Origin: Owenia fusiformis | Taxonomy: Eukaryota > Annelida > Polychaeta > Sabellida > Oweniidae | Length of the DNA stretch: 60,000 nt | Assembly: GCA_903813345.2 (NCBI GenBank) | Contig: CAIIXF020000010.1 | Span: 31,058,828 to 31,118,827, forward strand | Direction: 5' to 3' | Part shown: positions 58,313-60,000 of the stretch, one piece after another | How positions within the stretch are numbered: position 1 is the stretch's first letter | How the letters are laid out: each line of letters starts with the position of its first letter | Translations under genes and position numbers: made by a program | Notes under the pieces: model-generated | Databases searched by the model: none | Seen by the model: only the letters and a program-made list of their open reading frames with translations | What the model was told of the DNA's origin: nothing

Positions 58313-58644
58313 TCCACCCGTGTAGCTCTGCGGTAGCGCATGTACCTCTTATGCAATAGGTCCCGGATTCGATCCCCGGTTCAGGCAAGACTAAATTTGC
58401 TTGTTTGCGTGAAGTACTCCAGGGTGTTTGACTGAGTGGCCCGCAACTCGTACAAAAAGGCTGTGGTGTGTACTTGTATGTCTATGTATAAGTGCACATA
58501 AAAGAACACAGGGCTCCTTCAAGGAGGGGTTTCTGGGTCTATCTTCCAGGTTAATTACGTAACTTACGACCGTATATATACGAGATATACCCAAGAGGTA
58601 CTGTATTGCTCACCTTCATTGGTGGTAAACAAAATACAATACAA
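58313..58644 (+). mobile_element. tRNA-derived SINE, copy 2
   Basis: A-box-like TAGCTCTGCGGTAG and B-box-like GGATTCGATCCC, then the same body as 12931-13245 and a tail containing CAAAATACAATACAA. About 330 bp. Open frames on the minus strand here are artefacts. Confidence 0.88.
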
Positions 58645-59839
58645 GGGTGTTATAAACGAGACACCAGGATGATAAGGTAGGGGTACAATATAGGGCCCTA
58701 ATCTTGAGAAAGAGTCGAAGGCATGCGAGGCGAATCCTGGAAACTCGGGTTCGGGAAAGCGGGGTTCACTGTTTGGTTCCGTTGACACCTGTGCGAAACT
58801 GCATTCATAATTTATCCGACAGTCGCTTTGATAATGTTTCTTTATCTCGTCTTCTTCTCGATATTTAAAGAAGAATTATCAAAGCTCATCAAGAATGGAC
58901 AATCTTGCACTGGTACTCATATAAGAACCTTTATATCTTTATAACACCAAAATAAAGATTGAAAAACGGACACACTATGTTAAAAATGTTATATCTAATG
59001 TGCCAATTCAATGATTTAGCATATCGAAAATATTTTCAACCTAAGTTACCACATCGTGACTATGTGGCAACATTTTTCAATGTCAATCTTTTCTTAATAT
59101 GCTAAACTTAAAAAATAAACCAATTTTGACTGTCCAACCAGGTTAAAAGGATGAATATATTATCTTTTTAATATTATTTTACCATTGGTTTCTATGAGAA
59201 TTAAAATTTTGAAATGCATCTTTCCCTGAACCACTTTCATGCATGTATGAGTTCATTGCTCGCTCATCTATCAACCAATTTTCTTGATTTTGTCGGCAAA
59301 AAAACAAGTGAGGATGATTGCTATGCATCGGTGTGACACTTCAAAGGATAAGTGTGACCTCTTAAAGCTAGTTTTGAATAAATTCACGATATTTTGAACA
59401 AAAAGTCCTTCAAAAACATTTTTGAAATAATGAAAAGTTTCACATTTCACACGTTGATAACATTGGATAAGACAACAATATAAGCCAAAGTGGTTTAAAC
59501 TTTATATGGGGCCTTTAACTGATTAACACAATTTAACACCCACTGGAAAGACTATTTGACTTCTAACAAACGGCGGATTATCGAAAACAAACGGCGATTT
59601 TGAACACTCGCCCCCTACAATTGAAAGCCCAGTTATTTCATGATGTTATCTAAAAGCATATCCGTTATCGTAAGAAAATTGCGAAATATCTGGGTTGAAA
59701 TTACGACAAGACGTATCTTTCATCATGATTGCACGAGATAGAATTGCTCGTCATGTGACAAAAAGTGATTTTTATAAGCTTTTTAAGTGTTAAACAATGT
59801 CAGTACTGATCCAATCTCGTCATAGAGTTGAACGGATCA
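58645..59839. other. Non-coding stretch
   Basis: Nothing supportable. Confidence 0.35.
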
Positions 59840-59841
59840 TA

Positions 59842-59995
59842 CAGGGTGAGCCAAAAAGGTAACCCAAACAAATGTTGATTACTCCGTCATCAAATATGAT
59901 TCAAAATCATATTTGATACAATAAATATGATTTTAAACTCATGTTGGACGACCGAGTAATCACCATGTTTTGGTTATCTTTTTTGGCTTACCCTA
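59842..59995. mobile_element. 154-bp palindromic MITE, CAGGGTGAGCCAAAAA ends
   Basis: The left arm CAGGGTGAGCCAAAAAGGTA pairs with the right arm ending TTTTTTGGCTTACCCT. TA flanks both ends (59840-59841 and 59996-59997). The centre ATCAAATATGATTC pairs with its complement. Mariner-like termini, no coding sequence. Confidence 0.8.
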
Positions 59996-60000
59996 TAGAT

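Noticed and set aside
58318-58390. Functional tRNA gene
   Set aside because: The acceptor stem does not close and the segment continues into a SINE body shared with 12931-13245.

Overview
The window looks like AT-rich nuclear DNA from a marine invertebrate, most likely a lophotrochozoan and plausibly a mollusc. This is an inference from spliced genes with GT-AG introns, a secreted cysteine-rich antistasin/VWC-type gene, a C-type lectin, tRNA-derived SINEs, and the GGCTCACC-plus-(CGTC)n repeat type common in molluscs. There are no bacterial-style operons. Most short open frames lie inside transposons or simple repeats.

Four host genes can be supported. (1) At 17.8-22.3 kb on the + strand is the 3' part of a secreted cysteine-rich gene with VWC, antistasin and pacifastin/VWC-like modules; its third visible exon has a reading-frame conflict. 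(2) At 26.6-31.8 kb (+) is a complete seven-exon gene whose exons all join in phase. It encodes a secreted protein of about 275 aa resembling bacterial family-3 periplasmic solute-binding proteins. (3) At 43.3-45.3 kb (+) is a three-exon gene for a secreted protein with two glyoxalase-like (VOC) domains. (4) At 56.05-56.57 kb (-) is a secreted C-type lectin with an uninterrupted CDS.

The rest is dense, often nested, mobile DNA. The main block is a short Polinton/Maverick element at 34063-39925. It has 305-307 bp inverted repeats, AG...CT ends and a perfect 6-bp target duplication. It keeps an integrase and a zinc-finger/packaging-ATPase gene, and carries a 5'-truncated LINE next to the ATPase gene's stop codon. 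Between the ATPase gene and the right terminus lie a 340-bp polypurine tract and a cluster of eight ETS-like ACTTCC motifs. Other elements include a gag-only LTR retrotransposon (50715-54623), a Mutator-like element with long inverted repeats (about 40374-42457), two copies of a TA-target family (29139-31082 and 46278-48021), each with a different later insertion, a 1.6-kb TA-target element carrying a tRNA-like segment (18896-20496), several palindromic MITEs, two copies of one tRNA-derived SINE, and decayed reverse-transcriptase fragments.

The nesting gives relative ages from empty versus filled sites: a MITE in the repeat near 2.3 kb, a mariner relic in the 29-31 kb element, an 864-bp element in the 46-48 kb element, and the LINE in the Polinton. 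The most unusual items are the solute-binding-like gene, the mini-Polinton with its putative promoter array, and the frame conflict in the cysteine-rich gene.
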